Of a DNA stretch of 64,000 nt, positions 60,701 through 64,000 are shown piece after piece. Position numbers and translations under genes: made by a program. Each line of letters starts with the position of its first letter. Within the stretch, counting starts at the first letter, position 1. Source of the DNA: Whalleya microplaca (Eukaryota; Ascomycota; Sordariomycetes; Xylariales; Xylariaceae); the NCBI GenBank assembly GCA_022497155.1, contig MU385737.1, positions 513,139 to 577,138 of the forward strand. Direction: 5' to 3'. The notes beneath the pieces were generated by a model, which did not search any database, had not been told where the DNA came from, and saw nothing but the letters and a program-made list of their open reading frames with translations.

Positions 60701-61790
60701 AGTTCGACCATTTGTAATGCCTTCGAAAGAAAAGCCCCGATCACGCTGTAATTTTGCATGCACCAGCGCATTAGACTTATAGGGTATGCTGTATAGTTCT
60801 AGAGCTATACGAACACTCTTTGATTTGCCGTAGTTTATCGCTGGCGGTATATGTAAATCCGACCACCCAGAGTAACTTGTCTACGCCACTGCATCATAGG
60901 CCTCTGTTGGGAGTCGGCGAAAGCTTATCCCATCAGCTCGAGAGTTTGCACGCGGAGGTCCTCGGCTGGTTGGGCTACGCCCGTGAAGGTGGATTCGGAA
61001 ATCCTGCCCCTGGCTTTTTGTACAACGAGTAATTGTGAGCCCAGATCTTAACCGACCAACTTGTGACTTTTCCAGTCTGCTAGTACAATCCCTGGCAGCC
61101 TGCCATAGAAGCTTGGACTAAATCGGTTGCATTTTCATTTTCGTGATAGGAGTAGGCTGCCGCTGAAATTCGCGGTACAGTGCTCCCGGTTGACGTCGTT
61201 ATACGTAAGAAGAACGTTGCGCGAAAGCCTTCATCTAAGTTCCGTCGACCACTTGCGGCATCCTGGGTATGTTCGGGGCGCCGAAGCCCATAGGAAAGCT
61301 GGTTGAAATGTAGATTTGTCTGCTGCCGTTTCTTTATATTTGGGCACGGCGTTCCGAGAACCCACCCGACAAGTATTAATCGGACAGACACAATATACTC
61401 TTGGGCTTCAAGAGTTCCACAGGATATGATCACCGACAGTGGCCGCTTGCCTATATCGTCAACTGTGTCGAAGGCAGACATATAGCAACAAGGCTTGCTC
61501 GATCCTCGCTTGCACCGATCTCGTCCTCGAACCTTCAACTTTAACATAGAATGTAAGCGCAAGACATGGGTGTCGCTGCGGAATGCCTCGCTGCGTATAT
61601 TCAGGGTTTGTAGAGCGCGTCGAGGAGTCCATGTAAACTCGACACCTATTGGCACCGGTGTCTATGGACGACCTAGTCAAACCACATCCGCTGCCCTTCA
61701 TGCTTTGCCTGCACGCTTAAACTGCATCTGAGACCACATGTGCCAAGATACAGCGCATCTTCTTCGTATATGACAGATACGTAGATCAGT
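57736..61790 (+). repeat. highly diverged satellite, scattered boxes
   Basis: GCAGCGGG boxes on the plus strand at about 58,053, 59,670, 59,701 and 60,013, with degenerate ones near 58,230, 59,355 and 60,352. The spacing of about 31 bp at 59,670/59,701 and nearby TTTATTATANGAAACGGCAG-like leader match the paired-box module. No gene recognised. Confidence 0.6.
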
Positions 61791-61849
61791 CCAGAGTTAC
61801 CCCTTGCTACCTACCTACAAAGTCCTCGGCCTTTCGTATGACAGCGACA

Positions 61850-62520
61850 GACTTTGCGGATCGCTCCCGAGCTTTGTAGGCAGTCAGGAATACCTACGCT
61901 GTGCTTCCGTGAAAGTTTATAGCCAGTTCAGAACGGGTTTCTTGATACCGACCCTCTGCGTCGTCATCTATAGGGGAAACCGTACCCTCTGCCTTTTCAC
62001 CACTGCCCATGGACCTGGCGTCCGATAGATCTCAAACTAGGCAGACAATGCCGCCAGCCTGCTCAAACCATGCTTGCCAAATTACAGCTCGATGGGCCGA
62101 GGTTTGCACACCTCGCCCCTCTGCCTCGTCATTTGTACGAGAAACCGTACCCTCTGCCATTTCTCCATTGCGCGGTAACCTCAGATCTGATAGATCCCAA
62201 ACTATGCAGATAATTCCAGAACCCTATTCAGGACCTGTCTGCAAAGTTATAGCTGAATTAGACGAGGTTTGAAAATCCCGCCCCTTTGCCTCAACTTTTG
62301 TACGGGAAACCGTGCCGTCTGCATATTCTCTATTGTGCGAGAGCCTCAAGCCCAAGAGACCCCAAACTACGCATACAATGCTGGGAGCATATTTAAACCA
62401 TGCTTGCAAAGTTACAGCTTAATTGGGCGAGGTTTAGAAATCTCGTTCCTCTACCTCGACTTTTGTATGTAAAAAGTGACCCCTGCCTTTCGTATAATCC
62501 CACCCTGACTTCCCGAACCC
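61850..62520 (-). repeat. satellite, about 165-bp units with CCCTCTGCC boxes
   Basis: The phrase GAAACCGTACCCTCTGCC occurs at about 61,977 and 62,144 and in degenerate form at 62,307 and 62,470, about 165 bp apart. Each is preceded by CCTCTGCCTCG or similar, so the paired-box layout is kept with a CCCTCTGCC variant. Each unit also has AAAGTTACAGCT.AATT.G.CGAGGTTT. Confidence 0.8.
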
Positions 62521-63050
62521 GGGCGGATCAACTTGAAAACTCGCACATGCATCTGATTTAGTGAGTTCTAGTGATGTACGAACTGTAGGACTGATCCGGC
62601 GAAGACCGATGCCGCCGTAGGGGTGCGCAATAGGTGGTGGTCGACCGGCCCATAAGATCCGCGTCAAGCGGGGACCGTACCAGCCCACAGCTTCAGATGG
62701 TGCTTAGAGTGTGCGTAAGAGCCATTGGACATACAGGACGCGGGATGGAGTCTCAAATAGACTAGGCCCTGAAGCCTGAAGCCTTTGACCGGTCATTATA
62801 TAACCTAGATGTACTCAAGTAAGTGATCGAGTAGGCAATAGCTCCATACGCATCTTAGACGCCGCCGACAAGCGTTCGCAAGATTACAGGCTCAGGGGGC
62901 ATAAAACCGACAAGGTCGGGGATTTTCCAGAGGCACCGGGGCAGCAGCAGGGAGCTACGGATCTATGCCGCGTTTCCCGGCCTGCTCGATATCACTGGGA
63001 GCACGGAACTGACCGAAGGGCCAATTTCTCTCGTACCAAATGCGTTAACC
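62521..63050. other. gene-free subtelomeric sequence
   Basis: About 530 bp with no recognisable frame or repeat box. Confidence 0.4.
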
Positions 63051-63064
63051 GTATGTGTTTCAGA

Positions 63065-63425
63065 TACGATATTGTCCGACCGGCCCCGGGATCTCGAGCA
63101 CGATGACGCCCCAGCCGGGGCGCCAGGAACTCGTCCGTGCGCGTCGTGCTGTCCGGCCGGTAGCCGTCGAGGCGCGTGGGGAGCAGCACCGCGGGGCCCG
63201 GCGTCGGGGTCTTGGGATGCGCGTGGGGTTGGGGACGAGGAGGCACCCGCACGTAGGCCGGGATGGTATTGCGGTCCGCACCCGCGGTGCGTTTCCGGGA
63301 TTCGGACCTCGGGTATGGGGGCTGTCTATAGCGCACCCGCTTTCAGGTAAATGGCCTTCTGGGCCTCGAAGGTGGCCGACTTGGCGTTATCGGGCGCGAT
63401 CGGGAAGGCCCTATGCCGGGCTCCC
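63065..63425 (-). pseudogene. Ayg1-like alpha/beta-hydrolase fragment (broken)
   Basis: Minus-strand translation gives pieces of the Ayg1/DUF1100 hydrolase family (conidial-pigment polyketide-shortening type) in the right order but in three frames. First comes FEAQKAIYLKAGAL, then an in-frame TAG where a Trp is expected and IPEVRIPETHRG. Next, in another frame, come IPAYVRVPP and LDGYRPDSTTRTDEFLA. After an extra C in a C4 run (63,117-63,120) it continues GWGVIVLEIPG. Only about 115 residues of a roughly 400-residue enzyme are left, and the catalytic region is absent. The fragment is GC-rich and lies less than 1 kb from the telomere. Confidence 0.7.
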
Positions 63426-63479
63426 TTTTTGCTTGACGGCCGGCGATGCTTGGGCGGAGGAGCCGGGAGTCCCCAACTG

Positions 63480-63906
63480 TCAAGGGAGGTGCTTCTGACG
63501 GAGAAGATATAGTCGAAAACAAATCCGTCTGTAACCCCAGAGGTTAACAGACTGCTCTTTTTATAATCGTGCCTCGCCTACTCCGAGAGCCGCTTCTCCT
63601 CGGAAGGGGAACAACTACGTTTCTTAGGAGTTACTATTAATCGATTCGGCGAGCGATTTCTCAGACTCCGGCGCAGGTTCGGCGGCTGGCTAGTCTTATC
63701 CCGACGTAAGGTTAGTAGTCGCTTAGGCAGGCCGTAATAAAGGCTCGGCAAAAAGCTGACCTCGCTCCGGCATAAAGCCGGCAATAGTCTAAGGCTACTC
63801 TAGCGCTATCGAGGATACGCCTAAGCTCGCGGAGCTCGGCTACTAGCCGACGTTATAGCCGGCGATCAGGAATACCCAGCTTACGCCAACCGGGCGAGGC
63901 ACCTAT
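63480..63906. other. telomere-adjacent sequence
   Basis: About 430 bp between the hydrolase fragment and the telomere. A minus-strand frame at 63,784-63,578 (68 residues, Arg/Ser-rich) and ELRELRRILDSARVAL-like text upstream of it look like the remains of a repeated element. TpA is frequent, as after repeat-induced point mutation. No intact gene. Confidence 0.4.
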
Positions 63907-64000
63907 TTAGGGTTAGGGTTAGGGTTAGGGTTAGGGTTAGGGTTAGGGTTAGGGTTAGGGTTAGGGTTAGGGTTAGGGTTAGGGTTAGGGTTAGGGTTAG
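63907..64000 (+). repeat. telomeric repeats (TTAGGG)n
   Basis: Fifteen perfect TTAGGG units plus TTAG run to the right edge of the window, the G-rich strand pointing outward. This marks the right chromosome end. Confidence 0.99.

Noticed and set aside
46360..63906. Subtelomeric RecQ-helicase or telomere-targeted retroelement gene
   Set aside because: No helicase or reverse-transcriptase motifs were visible in any frame; only short interrupted frames occur.

Overview
The window is a chromosome end of a filamentous ascomycete (Pezizomycotina; probably a Sordariomycete, not resolved further). Three things support this. Genes are split by many introns of 44-70 bp with GTAAGT/GTGAGT-type donors and CTAAC/CTGAC branch points. 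The gene families are typical of moulds (HET, Zn2Cys6, MFS, tannase/feruloyl esterase, alcohol oxidase). The right end finishes in TTAGGG repeats. Coding sequences below were rebuilt by hand: exons were joined where the reading frame, GT-AG sites and family homology all agree, so the joins are inference, although most total to an exact multiple of three.

Layout. 0-2 kb: 3' part of a P4-ATPase flippase (+). 2.9-4.15 kb: PAQR/haemolysin-III receptor, six exons including a 13-bp microexon (+). 4.2-6.4 kb: MFS transporter of the Liz1/Seo1 anion:cation symporter group, ten exons (-). 7.2-9.4 kb: arylsulfatase (+). 10.4-12.3 kb: tannase/feruloyl esterase (+). 14.7-17.4 kb: alcohol (methanol) oxidase, thirteen exons (+). 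18.1-20.4 kb: two damaged genes, a DRAP-deaminase-like gene with one in-frame stop and a fructosamine-3-kinase-like gene with one extra C in a C6 run. 21.5-23.3 kb: HET-domain allorecognition gene (-). 26.1-29.3 kb: UNC-93-like transporter and TauD-type dioxygenase (+). 31.4-33.8 kb: transcription factor with two tandem Zn2Cys6 clusters (+). 35.9-38.1 kb: convergent ribosome-biogenesis genes NOB1 (+) and NOP10 (-). 41.0-44.2 kb: two unrecognised GC-rich intact ORFs.

From about 44.3 kb to the telomere there is no convincing intact gene. About 46.4-62.5 kb is a degenerate satellite domain. Its units (about 300-380 bp at 48.6-52.7 kb, about 140-170 bp elsewhere) share a GATCGGAGCAGGTTTG...AAAGTCACTATA segment and a paired GCAGCGGG / CCCGCTGC box about 33 bp apart. 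Orientation flips at least twice. A frameshifted, stop-containing Ayg1-like hydrolase fragment lies at 63.07-63.42 kb, and (TTAGGG)n starts at 63,907.

Functionally, the sulfatase, feruloyl esterase/tannase, alcohol oxidase, TauD dioxygenase and the transporters suggest a peripheral, plant-debris and sulfur-scavenging gene repertoire between the conserved flippase and NOB1/NOP10 loci. That they work together is inference. The most novel element is the satellite domain with its conserved paired box.
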